A stretch of 64,000 nt of DNA from Lotus japonicus (Eukaryota > Streptophyta > Magnoliopsida > Fabales > Fabaceae): contig NC_080044.1 of the NCBI RefSeq assembly GCF_012489685.1, positions 31,228,369 to 31,292,368 of the forward strand, in the 5' to 3' direction. The first letter of the stretch is position 1, and every line of letters begins with the position of its first letter. The position numbers were made by a program, and so were the translations under genes. Shown piece after piece: positions 42,325 through 54,370 of this stretch. A model generated the notes under the pieces. That model was not told the DNA's origin. It did no database searches and worked only from the letters and a program-made list of their open reading frames with translations.

Positions 42325-43794
42325 CAGTACGTGGAACGGTACAGCGCCGCGTCCGCAAGATTTGAAGAGGCGGAACCTCGGACATGCGTATGCGCTTTTA
42401 AGAGCGGATTGTCGTCGGGAAAGCTAAGCTGCGAGCTGAATCAGAAACCAGCGCGCTCGATGACAGAGGTACGTACCCGAGCGAGAGATTACATCATGGA
42501 AGAAGAAGACGACGCATGTAAGAGGAAACGGTTGAAGGCAGCAAAGGTGTCGTTGGCGAGGAAACGGATACAGGACGAGGAAGCAAGTAATGTGCTGAAG
42601 GTTAAGGAAGTTGGCCAATTAATTAAAGAATTCAGGAGAAAGCGTTCTCGGCGGGCAACTAACTTTCGCCAACGAAAGAGACCAGAGGGGAACGCGGGCG
42701 ATGAATCGGCAAAGTCACTCTGGGCGGCAGCGGTTGTGGAAATAGGCGAGGAGGGCGAGCACGGAACTGACCCCTGGCACGACGTCAAGGGCCGGTCCAA
42801 CTGGTGTGAATATCACAACTTGGGAGGCCATAACATTAGTGACTGTTTATCTCTGAAGTGCCAAATTAGGCGGTTGATCAAGGCGAGGCAACCACAGGTT
42901 GCAGGACATGGGTTGTACGGGGACAACATGAAGCGAGCGCCAAATGCGGGAAGCGAGAAGATAAATATGGCGAGAGGACAGGAAGCAGAGGAAGACGTCG
43001 ACGACAGGGGTGGAGCGATAACCAGAGTGGTTAATGTAATCACAGGGGGCCCTTACGGCGACAGCGTCACATCAGCGACAAGGGAAAAGCGGGAAGAGGC
43101 GGCGACATTGGTCGAGGGATATCCTGCTCCATTTGGATGCCGACATCCAGATATAGTAGTATCATCCGCAGATTTTGAGGAAATTAGGGCCCATACAAAC
43201 GGTCCGTTAGTGGTAAGAATTAATGGGTTCAATGTGCAGAGGGTGCTTTTGGACCAAGGCAGCTCGATAGATATCATCTACGGGGACGCGTTCGGACAGT
43301 TGGGGCCGACGGACAAGGATTTGATGCCATACACAGGAAGCCTGGTGGGTTTCTCGGGAAATCAGGTTCAGGTACGCGGCTATGTGGAGCTGGACACAGT
43401 TTTTGGAGTGGGCGAGGACGCCGAGCTCCTAAGTATAAGGTATCTGGTCCTACGGGTTGCAGCGGTTTATAGCATAATCATAGGACGAAACACTTTAAAT
43501 CGCCTCCATGTAGTAAAATCCACGGCCCACCTCGCGACAAAGTATCCACTGCTCTGCGGAAGGAAAGGGAAAATTGCGGAAGAACAAGAAGAGGAGAGGA
43601 AATGCTACAGCAGTAGCCTTAACTTGAATGGAAAGAGAGGAGCCGACGGCGGACACAGGTGTCATAAGGTTATGGTAGCTGAAGGCGGGCAAGAGCGTCC
43701 GGCTACACAGAGCGACGCGGGCAAACGAGAAAGGCAGGGCGACAAAAAGGCGAATAAGACGAAGAGAGAGGGAAGTCAGGGCGAGGGAACCTAG
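42325..43794 (+). pseudogene. Tat gag C-terminus and aspartic protease
   Basis: A 490-codon open frame that enters from the frameshifted gag. It shows KQYVERYSAAS, AFKSGLSSGKL and a charged linker. A short motif WCEYHNLGGHNISDC resembles the nucleocapsid region. The retropepsin-like segment has VLLDQGSSIDIIYGDAF (active-site Asp) and IIGRNTLNRLHVVKSTAHL. It ends in a Lys/Glu-rich tail without a path into RT. Not functional as an element, though the frame itself is long and intact. Confidence 0.75.
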
Positions 43795-44415
43795 AAGACA
43801 GGACAAGGCAGATTCCTTACTCGTACAGATAGCGAGCGGTATGGCGAGAGCTGGGACATGGATGCAACCAGTAGAGGCGTGCTGGCGATTGAGCCTAGGC
43901 TCACCCCTGAGCAGGAACGACGCCTGAGTAAGTTGGTAGAGGACAACATTGACCTCTTTAACTAGAAACAAAGGGAAATTACTTCCAGGGGGCTGTCCAC
44001 AAATAGCTCGCCCGCGCGGAAGGAAGAGGAGAGGGAAGAAGGGGCGGCGTTGAAGGAAGGAAAAAGGGGAATTCGCCGGCATGCTGGGACTGAAGGAAAG
44101 GGAAAGGCAGAAGGAAAGGATAGTCAGTTGCAGTGTCGTCAGGATAAGAGGAAATGCGGACAATCAGAAGATAGGATTAAGAGGCCAACGAAATCAGCCC
44201 GACGCACCCAGCAGGGCGAGAAGGACGGAATACTAGGTACGATACTCTGATCAAGGGAGCGGTCGCAAAGTGGGAATATGGCGAGGAAACAACCGAAAAA
44301 CTAGGAATAAAAATAAAGATGCACTCTTTTTCTCCGACACGGGAGTTTTTTAACGAGGCATCCCTCGATGTAAAAATTTACGAAAATCAAATACAAAAGG
44401 ATATTCTCAGCAATA
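43795..44415. other. Non-coding Tat remnant
   Basis: Frame-broken sequence between protease and the 3' non-coding block of the Tat element. No RT motifs are visible. Confidence 0.55.
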
Positions 44416-44766
44416 CTTATGCACTCTTTTTCTGAAGTGATATTAGTTGACTCTGATACCCTACTCATGCCTCTGAATACTTATGCGCTCTGATTATTTC
44501 ATTTCATCTATGTCATGCGTTTTCACTCTGAACTCTTCTATTATTTAGCTCAGAATCTAGATATCACTAATGTTTTCATTAAGTCTTAGATTCAGGGGGA
44601 CCTAAGCTCAGAATCAAGCTGTGACTTGGATTCAGAATGAGCAAAATAAACCATTCACATAAGGATAAGTCTTTTTCTATTTCTTATACTCTGAGTGAAT
44701 TCAGTTTATTGTTTAAGAATTGTTCATCAAAATACTTGGTTTTGTCATCATAAAAAAGGGGGAGAT
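44416..44766 (+). mobile_element. 3' internal fragment of a SIRE-type copia element with polypurine tract
   Basis: CTCTGA-rich sequence ending in AAAAAAGGGGGAGAT (44751-44765) directly before the LTR at 44767. This is the 3' end of an internal domain, so the LTR has internal DNA on both sides. The left border is abrupt against the Tat element. Confidence 0.7.
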
Positions 44767-45980
44767 TGTAAGATCAAGTTTTGATCGTGTAGTACAACTC
44801 TATGTTTTGATGATTACAAGTTAACATTTTAGTATGAACAATTATGGTACTCTAACGTGTTTTCTGAGTGTGCTCTTAACATGCTCTGACCTTGACATAA
44901 TCTCACACAAATCAGAAGCACTTTGATTAAAGAGTAACCCTAGCAACGCTTTCGCAGTCTCTATGTTCAATCTGAACAGTAGAAAAACTTCAGAAGATCT
45001 GAAGTTAATCAAGCTCTGATGTGGACTCAACTCACTTGAAGTTCTGAAGATCCAGACATTCTGATAACCCAGCCACTCTGAAGGTTCAGAAGCTCTGATG
45101 GTGTAGAAGACTCTGAAGATCCAGAAGCTGGAAAGTGGAGACTCTGAAGTCCAGAAGCAAACTGGCTCTGAAGACCAAGTACTTCTCCTCTGAGTTCAGA
45201 ATCAGAAGGTACAACGGTCAGAGGATCCATGCTTCCCTCTGACTGTGATCAACAAGCTTCACAAGTTCCAACACGAAGCATTCCTCTGATCAGAAGTCAA
45301 CAAGGTTAAAGGTCACGTCACTATCCAAAGTACAAAAGCAAGTGTACTATCCTGACGACCTAACCTAACATTCTCAGCCACAGCAGAAGCTGGAAATCCC
45401 AGATCTGCCCTCCAACGGTAGCATTCCCATGCAATGTTCAAACCCTAATCCTTGGAGTATATATAGAGGCTAAAGACTAAAAGATGGCGTTGGAAGAAAC
45501 TTATACGCGCAAGCAATATTCAAATCTTCTAAGCAATCTTTCTTCATCGAATTCATTGTGTTTACTACAAGCTTTTTTAAGAAGCAACTTCTTTGTAAAC
45601 AATATTCTTTAAACAGTTGTTTAGTTTACCTTTAGGAGATCAAGGCTGATCGGATCCTAGAGAAGACTAAGAGAATGAATCTTAGTGTGAGCTAAATCAG
45701 TGTATTGTTAGTCACTTGTAGGTTTCAAGTGCAGTTGTAACAAATCTCTGATTAGTGAATTGCCTTCATTCTAAGAAGGAAGAAATCACCTTCACGGATG
45801 GACTGGACTAGCTTGAATGATTCATCAAGTGAACCAGGATAAAATTCTTGTGTGCTTTTCTCATCACTTATCTTAAGCACTTTACTTGTGTTTCGAAAGA
45901 TTTGTTAAAATCTTAAGTGGGAAGTTTTTATTCTGAAAACGCTATTCAAACCTCCCTTTCTATCGTTTTTCATACCTTCA
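44767..45980 (+). repeat. SIRE-type copia LTR
   Basis: 1214 bp from TGTAAGATCAAG to CATACCTTCA, between a polypurine tract and a primer-binding site. It contains a TATA-like motif (GTATATATAGAGG, about 45457). It is the 5' LTR of the element that follows. Confidence 0.85.
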
Positions 45981-45982
45981 AT

Positions 45983-45994
45983 TGGTATCAGAGC
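45983..45994 (+). other. SIRE primer-binding site
   Basis: TGGTATCAGAGC two bases after the LTR end; initiator-Met type. Confidence 0.85.
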
Positions 45995-46053
45995 GCAAGT
46001 TCTGATTACCACACCTAACAGTGTTCAGTGATCCGGGCCGGTGTGAAAAACAA

Positions 46054-47860
46054 ATGACTACCACCAGTGAAACGCAAAAAGATGGTTACAATGCAAAGCC
46101 TCCTATGTTCGATGGTCAAAGGTTCGAATATTGGAAAGACAGAATAGAAAGTTTCTTTCTGGGTTTCGACGCAGATCTCTGGGATATCATTGTGGATATC
46201 TCTGGGTTTCTACGCAGATCTCTGATGCTGATGGCAAAAAGATCTCCAGATCAGAGATGACTGCTGAGCAAAAGAAGCTTTACTCACAACACCACAAAGC
46301 TAGAGCTATTCTTCTTAGTGCTATTTCCTATGAAGAGTACCAGAAGATTACAGATCGTGAGTTTGCTAAGGGTATCTTTGAATCCCTAAAAATGTCTCAT
46401 GAAGGAAACAAGAAAGTGAATGAATCAAAGGCGTTGTCCTTGATTCAGAAGTATGAATCCTTCATCATGGAACCTAACGATTCCATTGAGGATATGTTTT
46501 CCAGATTTCAGTTGCTTGTAGCTGGAATAAGACCTCTCAACAAAAGCTACACTACAAAAGATCATGTCATAAGGGTTATTAGAAGTATTCCTGAAAGCTG
46601 GATGCCTTTAGTGACTTCAATAGAGCTTACAAGAGATGTTGAGCGCATGAGTTTAGAAGAACTCATCAGCATACTGAAGTGTCATGAACTGAAGCGCTCA
46701 GAGATGCAGGATCTGAGAAAGAAGTCTATAGCTTTGAAATCCAAATCTGAGAAGTCTAAATCTGAGAAGTCAAAAGCTCTCCAAGCTGAAGCAGAAGAAA
46801 TCTGAAGAAGCATCAGAAGATTCTGATGAAGATGAGCTGACTCTGATCTCAAAAAGGCTCAATCGCATCTGGAAGCACAGGCAGAGCAAGTATAGAGGCT
46901 CTGGAAAGGCCAAAGGAAAGTTTGAATCCTCATCAGGCCAGAAGAAGTCCTCAGTCAAGGAAGTCACATGTTTCGAATGCAAAGAATCAGGGCACTACAA
47001 GAGTGACTGTCCAAAGCTGAAAAAGGACAAGAAGCCAAAGAAGCACTTCAAAACAAAGAAAAGTCTGATGGTGACTTTTGATGAATCAGAGTCAGAGGAT
47101 GTTGATTCTGATGGTGAAGTTCAAGGACTCATGGCTATTGTCAAAGACAAAGAAGCAGAGTTAAAAGATACAACTAACTCTGACTCAGCATCAGAAGAAG
47201 ATCCTAACTCAGATGATGAAAATGAGGTATTCGCTTCTTTCTCAACCTCTGAACTAAAACATGCTTTGTCTGATATTATGGATAAGTATAACTCTTTATT
47301 GACTAAGCATAAAAAGTTGAAAAATGATTTCTCTGCTGCTTCTAATACTTCTTCTGAACATGAGAAAATTATTTCTGAATTGAAAAATAATAATCATGCT
47401 TTAGTGAATTCCAACTCTGTGCTTAAGAACCAGATTGCTAAGCTAGAAGAAGTGATTGCTTGTGATGCCTCTGATAGTAAGACTGAATCTAAATATGAAA
47501 AATCATTTCAAAGATTCCTGGCTAAAAGCGTAGACAGAAGCTTAATGGCTTCAATGATCTATGGCGTAAGCAGAAATGGAATGTATGGCATTGGCTATTC
47601 TATACCCAGTAGAAATGAGCCTCCTATGCCTAAGGCTAAATCCTTGTACGAATGTTTTGTACACTCTGGTACTATATTGCCTGAACCATTACCTGTTAAA
47701 GTTGCTAACCCCCCTCTCAAAAAGGGAACTTTCTCCATGTCTAAATATCATGCCAAAATTCCTTTACACTATCATGTTGAGAAACCCAAGGTGATCAGAA
47801 CCTCTGAGGTAACTAACAAGAGAGGACCCAGAAAGTGGGTACCTAAGGATAAGATTATCT
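46054..47860 (+). pseudogene. SIRE-type copia gag, frameshifted
   Basis: Starts at ATG 46054 (TTSETQKDGYNAKPPMFDGQ). A 43-bp tandem duplication (TCTGGGTTTC...CAGATCTCT at 46158-46180 and 46201-46223) shifts the frame, and the gag domain continues from there with TAEQKKLYSQHHKARAILLS and ESFIMEPNDSIEDMFSRF. A second shift near 46800 leads to the zinc knuckle CFECKESGHYKSDC (from 46969). A long acidic and coiled-coil region follows, typical of SIRE/Maximus Gag. Confidence 0.85.
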
Positions 47861-50220
47861 ATGTTGCAGATATCCTTGATCGCTCCACTGAAACACCAAT
47901 CATGGTATCTGGACAGTGGATGCTCGCGTCACATGACGGGAGAAAGGCGTATGTTCCAAGAGCTAAAACTTAAGCCTGGAGGCGAAGTTGGCTTTGGTGG
48001 CAACGAGAAGGGTAAAATTGTTGGTACTGGTACTATTTGTGTTGATAGTAGTCCATGCATTGATAATGTTTTATTGGTAGACGGCTTAACTCACAACTTA
48101 TTGTCTATAAGTCAATTAGCTGACAAGGGTTATGATGTTATTTTCAATCAAAAGTCTTGCAGGGCTGTAAGTCAGATCGATGGCTCTGTTCTGTTTAACA
48201 GCAAGAGGAAGAACAACATTCATAAGATCAGATTATCTGAGTTGGAATCTCAGAATGTGAAGTGCCTTCTTTCTGTTAATGAGGAGCAATGGGTATGACA
48301 TAGACGGTTAGGGCATGCCAGTATGAGAAAGATTTCTCAGCTGAGTAAGCTCAACCTTGTCAGGGGCTTACCCGCTCTGAAGTTCTCTTCAGATGCTCTT
48401 TGTGAAGCATGTCAGAAAGACAAATTCACAAAAGTCCTGTTTAAGGCAAAAAATGTTGTCTCAACCTCAAGGCTGTTGGAACTTCTGCATATCGACCTGT
48501 TTGGACCAGTGAAAACTAAGTCTATAGGTGGCAAAAGATATGGGATGGTCATTGTTGACGACTATAGCCGCTGGACATGGGTAAAATTTCTATCCCGCAA
48601 GGATGAGTCATTCTGTGTTCTCTACCTTCATAGCCCAAGTGCAATACGAGAAGGCTTGTAGGATTGTGCGTGTCAGAAGTGACCATGGTGGAGAGTTTGA
48701 GAATGACAAGTTTGAGAGTCTGTTTGATTCCTATGGAATTGCACATGATTTCTCTTGTCCTAGAACTCCTCAACAAAATGGGGTTGTTGAGAGGAAGAAC
48801 AGAACTCTTCAGGAGATGGCTAGAACCATGCTCCAAGAAACTGGCATGGCAAAGCACCTTTGGGCAGAGGCAGTAAACACAACATGTTATATTCAGAACA
48901 GAATCTCTGTGAGACCAATACTGAATAAGACTCCTTATGAATTGTGGAAGAATATAAAACCTAACATTTCTTATTTTCATCTCTTCTAAGTGTCTATTAC
49001 TTGGTTACTCTGATCGATCTAAATGTTTCAGATTTTATAATACTGATGCTAAAACTATTGATGAATCTATTCATATTAGATTTGATAATAAGCTTGACTC
49101 TGATCAGTCAAAGCTAGTTGAAAAGTTTACAGATTTGAGTATAAATGTTTCTGACAAAGGCAAAGCTCCAGAGGAAGCTGAGCCAGAGGAAGATGAACCA
49201 GAAGAAGCTGGTCCCTCTGATTCACAACCTCAGAAGAAGAGCAGAATCACTACGTCTCATCCTAAGGAATTGATTCTGGGTAACAAAGATGAACCAGTCA
49301 GAACCAGATCAGCCTTCAGACCCTCTGAAGAGACTTTGCTCAGTCTGAAAGGATTGGTGTCCTTAATTGAACCCAAGTCAATTGATAAAGCTCTTCAAGA
49401 CAAGGACTGGATTCTGGCTATGGAAGAAGAACTGAATCAATTTTCCAAGAATGATGTTTGGAGCCTAGTGAAGAAACCTCAAAGCGTTCATGTGATTGGA
49501 ACCAAATGGGTTTTCAGAAACAAGTTGAATGAGAAAGGAGATGTAGTCAGAAACAAGGCAAGGCTAGTTGCTCAAGGCTACAGTCAGCAAGAAGGAATAG
49601 ACTATACTGAAACGTTTGCTCCGATAGCAAGACTGGAAGCTATCAGACTACTGATCTCATTCTCAGTGAATCACAACATAATTCTTCATCAGATGGATGT
49701 TAAGAGTGCCTTCTTAAATGGTTACATCTCAGAAGATGTCTATGTTCATCAACCTCCAGGTTTTGAAGATGAGAAGAACCCTGACCATGTTTTCAAATTG
49801 AAGAAATCTCTCTATGGTCTGAAGCAAGCTCCCAGAGCATGGTATGAGAGACTCAGCTCATTCCTTCTGGAAAATAAGTTTGCAAGGGGTAAAGTAGATA
49901 CAACTCTCTTTTGCAAAACTTACAAAGATGATATCTTAATTGTGCAAATTTATGTTGATGATATTATATTTGGATCTGCTAATCCATCTCTATGCAAAGA
50001 GTTTTCTGAGATGATGCAGGCTGAATTTGAAATGAGTATGATGGGAGAACTCAAGTACTTTCTGGGTATACAAGTTGATCAAACACCAGAAGAAACTTAC
50101 ATCCATCAGAGCAAGTACACTAAAGAACTTCTGAAGAAGTTCAACATGAAAGAATCTACAATTTCTAAGACTCCAATGCATCCTACATGCATCCTGGAGA
50201 AAGAAGATGCAAGTGGTAAA
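47861..50220 (+). pseudogene. SIRE-type copia pol, with breaks, cut by the TkA insertion
   Basis: Protease motif YLDSGCSRHMTG (about 47900). Integrase with HRRLGHASM (about 48300), preceded by a TGA where relatives have Trp, then HIDLFGP, RSDHGGEFEN and TPQQNGVVERKNRTL; a frameshift lies near 48600 and another break near 48985. The RT (49135-50220, open) has TKWVFRNKLNEKG, ARLVAQGYSQ, LKKSLYGLKQAPRAWY and catalytic YVDD (about 49950). The frame ends at EKEDASGK, where LTR L4 begins. RNase H and the 3' end lie beyond the window. Integrase before RT is the copia gene order. Confidence 0.9.
50216..50220. repeat. Probable left target-site duplication of the TkA tandem (GTAAA)
   Basis: The five bases before LTR L4. 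The matching copy would lie right of the window. Confidence 0.45.
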
Positions 50221-50461
50221 TGTAAGGCCCAAGTTTTTAAACTTATGCCAACTAAATAGAATCCTATTCACGATTAGGGTTGATGTATCGTGAAGGGAAA
50301 CCTGAACTAGAGTTTACCAAATGAAATGAATATATGAAGGAGAAAGTTCAGGAAAAGTCTGAGGATCGTACCGAAGTCGATAAAAGTTATAGCACGATCG
50401 TTATACGCTTAAACCTAGGTCAGAAACCCTAGTATATAGCTAGTTTTCACTTTTAGGCACG

Positions 50462-50695
50462 ATGGAAGTTAATTCCAAAAATCTTCAGAGAAATGTTAGA
50501 ACTTCTCTTTTTCCATATATCACAATCGTTTCGAGGCGAAACTCTAGGATCTACGAACGTCCGATTCCAATCATCGGAAGTTTGCCGAAACCAAAACCCT
50601 GGTATTTCAAAACCCTAGAATCACTCGACAATGAGGACTTTTTCTATTCGGAACATCAAATGAAGATTTTACACGCGTACACCCATTTCTCTTGA
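50462..50695 (+). other. Small 77-codon open frame in the U3 part of LTR L4
   Basis: MEVNSKNLQRNV to LHAYTHFS, as in L3. In L5 the frame is broken after 66 codons. Confidence 0.25.
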
Positions 50696-50926
50696 TGATT
50701 TCAATCTTTCTTCAGAAGGAAGTTTTCTATTCCGACATCCGATGCAAAAAGCAACTTATCGGGTAAAATAGTTTTATACCGATTATGCATTAGTCGCCAA
50801 AAATACAAGGAGACCTTTTTATAGTTCTGGTTTTCTTTTGCCAAAACTTATCTTATAATTCACGGAGAATGAAGCCGGAAAAATCAGATTCGCGAAACTT
50901 TCATTTTACCGCGTTTTGCCAACCTC

Positions 50927-50934
50927 TATATATA
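50927..50934 (+). promoter_or_regulatory. Candidate TATA box of LTR L4
   Basis: CCTCTATATATAGCC. The first ATG of gag is about 3.4 kb downstream. Confidence 0.6.
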
Positions 50935-51740
50935 GCCAAGAAAGGAAGAAAAAAACACAAAAATCTTACCCATTTTCTCTCTTGAAGCCGCGAGTTTGCT
51001 AGGAGGAGGAGGAGAAGAGATTTTGTTCAATCCTTGCTTGATCGTCGATCAATCAGTTGCTACTTCAAGGTTTCGAGGTATAGTCGCTAATCCTTACCTC
51101 TGATCGCTTTTTCCATAGCTTTTCTGTAGACTTTTCTGAGCTGATAGTTTTGAGGTTTTTGCAAAACTATCCTGAATATTTCATTTTTGATTCTAAACAT
51201 CTTCCTTACATGCCCAAGATCACTTCTGCCGGATTAGTTTTTCCGTTATGTCGCCGGAATTCCGCCGGAATCAATTTATGCCTTAAATACCCATTTTTGG
51301 AGTAAAGCTTCGTTCTTTGGGCTGAAAACTATCGCCTTAGCTTAGTGCTAGTAGGATTAGTTGTCATAAACGTCGTTAGTGACGTCCCTGTCAAATTTAC
51401 TTTTTGGGATTTCAGTTTTGAAATTCTAAGTTAAAAATCATGACCAAAATACCCCTGCGACAGTTTTCGATCCGATAATTTTTCCGAGTTTAGAATACCC
51501 TTAGTTACGGCTAATGATAGCATAGGAACCAAGTTTGATCGAAGAAAAATCGAACCCTACAATTACCAAAAGTGGCCGAGCACTATAGGGGGGAGGGAGG
51601 AAAATTCCTTTTTCGAAAACTTGTCCTTTCGCGCTAGATTATCGTACCTCGGAGTATGTACTACTTCGTGTAACCTTAGTGAGTATTGATAGCTTAGTTT
51701 CCGATAGATTTTGATAGAATTCTGTGGTTTTACTTTCAAG

Positions 51741-51818
51741 GTGCTTTTGAGGAATTTCCTGAGGAGCAACGCTTTGCTTGTGAGGAAGAGTTCGAAGATC
51801 ACTCTGGAGAACCTACAG
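51741..51818 (+). other. Conserved 78-nt exon-like block in LTR L4
   Basis: Preceded by TACTTTCAAG and followed by GTGAGGG; open as GAFEEFPEEQRFACEEEF and so on. Confidence 0.4.
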
Positions 51819-53189
51819 GTGAGGGCTTCTCACTGAATCTCTAGTTAATGCTTAGGGTCGATACTTTCGACATTGTTTACTGTTTATGCACTTGTTTGTG
51901 TTTGATTGGAAAAATGTTTTCTGAGGCTTCGGCTGACAATGTAGATGATTCATCTACTGAATGCTTTTGAGATTGAATCTTCATGCTAAGTGCTAATTGG
52001 GTAATTTAGGATGTGTGATGCATGCCTTATATGCTAAGTGCTATGTGGTTATTACTTAATATGTTGATATATGACATGTTGATTGATTGTGATGAGTTAA
52101 TTATGCTTTTACAATGAAATCTGAGTTTCTGAATAGTGAGAATAGCGGGCAGGTCATGCCGATTTTTATTTGAGAGTTTTGAGAAAGTTGATAGGACGAA
52201 TGAGATTCGGGCCTTGTTATGGTGTTTCATGGATCGAGACATTCTCTGGTATCATTTGGGGATTAGGTGATCCCGAGAACTTATAAGATTTTGCGATAAG
52301 ACTAAAATGATATTATTTTGAAAAGAAAACTCATAAGACATTAAACAACCTCTAAATCTTCAATTAATGATAATAAACTCGAAAGGAAGCTTCGGATGCA
52401 AATCTTAGTTTTTGGAAAACGAGAAGTGTCGTCGGATCCAATCGTTAAGGAAGTTGAGAAGTGTTGAGTATGTCGATGTTCTTGTGCTGTTGGAGCAGCT
52501 GTGTTGAGTATGTTGATGCTCTTGTGAAGAAGTGTCTTTTGTCGCAGAATCGACTTTACCTTAGGGTAAGCTTTTAGAGACTTTAATTTACCTAGAACAC
52601 GTGGCGACGTGTCGAGTGAGATTCGGAGACGTTGTTTGACTAATCATCCTGCATTCATGCAACATTAATGAGGTATTAACACAGGACGTACTCTGGACCT
52701 CGTCGGTTTCCAAAATGGTCATAAGACCTGGAATGCCGTGAAAGAGCGTTTGTAGACGTCTCTTGTAGCAGACCGAAATGGCAGACCTACGGGTTACGGC
52801 TGATATGACTACCGTTGTTGTTGGAGTAAGAGGCACGCGGGCCGAAATGGTCCCACCGTGGCTGGTGCTAGGGCTGATCCGTTGATGTCCATCTGTTCCG
52901 GCATGCATATTGGTTGACTGGGTTAACCTGCATTGCATATCATGCAACATGCATACTAATTTAGTTGTCGAATGTGATTGTTATTTGTTAATCCTATTTG
53001 GAACATGTTAATTGTTATTATTGCTGTTATGTTCATTATGGAATATGCAACCCTAGGATGTTATCCCTAGCTATAAGCCTAAGTGGCTATTATACTATCT
53101 GTATCTATTGGTGCTATTAATTACGTAATTCTTTGGAGTTGACCCTCGCGTCTTCTGTGTGTGCTTTGGCGGACAACGCCTTTTGTCAG

Positions 53190-53669
53190 ATGTCCATTGC
53201 GGACTGGTTCACAATGGTCCACCCTTCGGGGAGGATCAGATATGAGATGATTGACCAGGATGACCCCGGTTCGTGGGTGGTAGACCCCGCTAGTCATCGC
53301 GCGACGTACTCCGGGAGGATCATGGAGGACCATGTAGATAGTGGAGGACTCTTGAGGTCAGGAGTGTTGCGGAGATGCTCTGTCAGCTTCAACTTGCCAC
53401 CGGGCGTTCACTGTGGACCAGGATTTGGAGGAGCACCGCCGCCACCTTCGTCTTCGGATGAGGAGGACCCCTCCGAGGAGGAGCCTGTGGGAGTGCATTC
53501 ATCAGAGTCCAGCACACCCAGCGTTGCGATCATTGATGATCAGGGTTCGGGCCCTAAGCCCGTGAGTCCAGCATCGGAGCGTATTGCGGTTGCGGGGGGA
53601 GGACGGATAGGGTTGGTAGACTTAGTCGTTCTGGATTCTGATTCAGACGACGATCATGCTAGCACGTAG
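53190..53669 (+). CDS. LTR-borne ORF of TkA (159 codons), copy in L4
   Basis: Same protein as at 28136 and 61952, starting at the ATG in TGTCAGATGTCC. It keeps ADWFTMVHPSG, the GSWVVDP and RATYSGRIMEDHVD blocks, the Pro run, SSDEEDPSEEEP, and the tail LVDLVVLDSDSDDDHA. It differs from L5 at a handful of residues (for example Arg for Gly at residue 15). It lies in the RNA leader about 2.3 kb after the TATA box and ends about 490 bp before the LTR end. Function unknown; a regulatory protein or an upstream ORF are the main options. Confidence 0.5.
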   Translation: MSIADWFTMVHPSGRIRYEMIDQDDPGSWVVDPASHRATYSGRIMEDHVDSGGLLRSGVLRRCSVSFNLPPGVHCGPGFGGAPPPPSSSDEEDPSEEEPVGVHSSESSTPSVAIIDDQGSGPKPVSPASERIAVAGGGRIGLVDLVVLDSDSDDDHAST

Positions 53670-54161
53670 GTTTAGTGCTGGTGTGAGCTCCTCGAGTTAG
53701 GATTAGTGTAGGAGTAGAGTTTTAGCTCTGACAGTCTTTGCTTCATTTGTTTCTTTGGGGACAGGGTAGTTCCGCCTATAGCTTTTTGTGTGGTTTCTTT
53801 ACGGGAATCACAGAGAGTTGGTTGGACTTAGGAGGTCTTGTTTCAGGCCGATGGGCCAGCTCATTCTCAGTTTTGAGGGATGGTGTTGCAGACACTTCAC
53901 CCTTTTCATTTGGTTTGTACATATTGCCTACGGGCGCTACTCTTCTATTACCCGTCACTTGAGGTTTACTCGTGACGAGGTTGCTACGTACAGCGGGGGC
54001 TGTTATATATATTGTATATTAGTTTTATTGCTTTTCGCTTTTGGGTTTTATTTAATTCAGTCTTGTCTATATTATTATCAAAAAAAAATATTCACGTTTT
54101 TCCGCATTAAGTTTACTTTTGGTTACTAAAGTGACGCCACCGAAATCGGGGTGTTACATTG

Positions 54162-54173
54162 TGGTATCAGAGC
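54162..54173 (+). other. TkA primer-binding site, tandem unit 1
   Basis: TGGTATCAGAGC three bases after L4. Confidence 0.9.
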
Positions 54174-54370
54174 ACGGTCGAGTCTTTCGGGAGTTGTTGG
54201 GGAATAGGTCTTCTGTGCTAGGTTGTGTGACTCTGCAAAGAGTGAAAATTGATTGTCTGCAAGCGATTTTTCGCTTAGAATTGATTGAAGTTATTGCTTA
54301 CTCATATTGTATAGTGATGCTAGATGCTATCTTATGAGGAGTACTGACTGTTTGCTTCCTTTAACAGAAC

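Larger units (their letters stand above)
41318..44415 (+). mobile_element. Truncated Tat-lineage Ty3/gypsy element (LTR, gag, protease)
   Basis: LTR and leader are followed by a frameshifted gag and a protease, then non-coding DNA containing TTTTTTAACGAGGCATCCCTCGA (44348-44370), a block typical of the 3' non-coding part of Tat elements. RT, RNase H and integrase are missing, so about 3-4 kb of pol has been deleted. The right border with SIRE DNA is placed at about 44415 and is uncertain. Confidence 0.75.
50221..54158 (+). repeat. TkA LTR L4 (5' LTR of the plus-strand tandem)
   Basis: 3938 bp from TGTAAGGCCCAAGTTTTTAA to GGGGTGTTACA. Compared with L5 it lacks 160 bp (equivalent to 61129-61288), deleted between two TTGTG repeats; otherwise differences are few. 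Confidence 0.93.
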
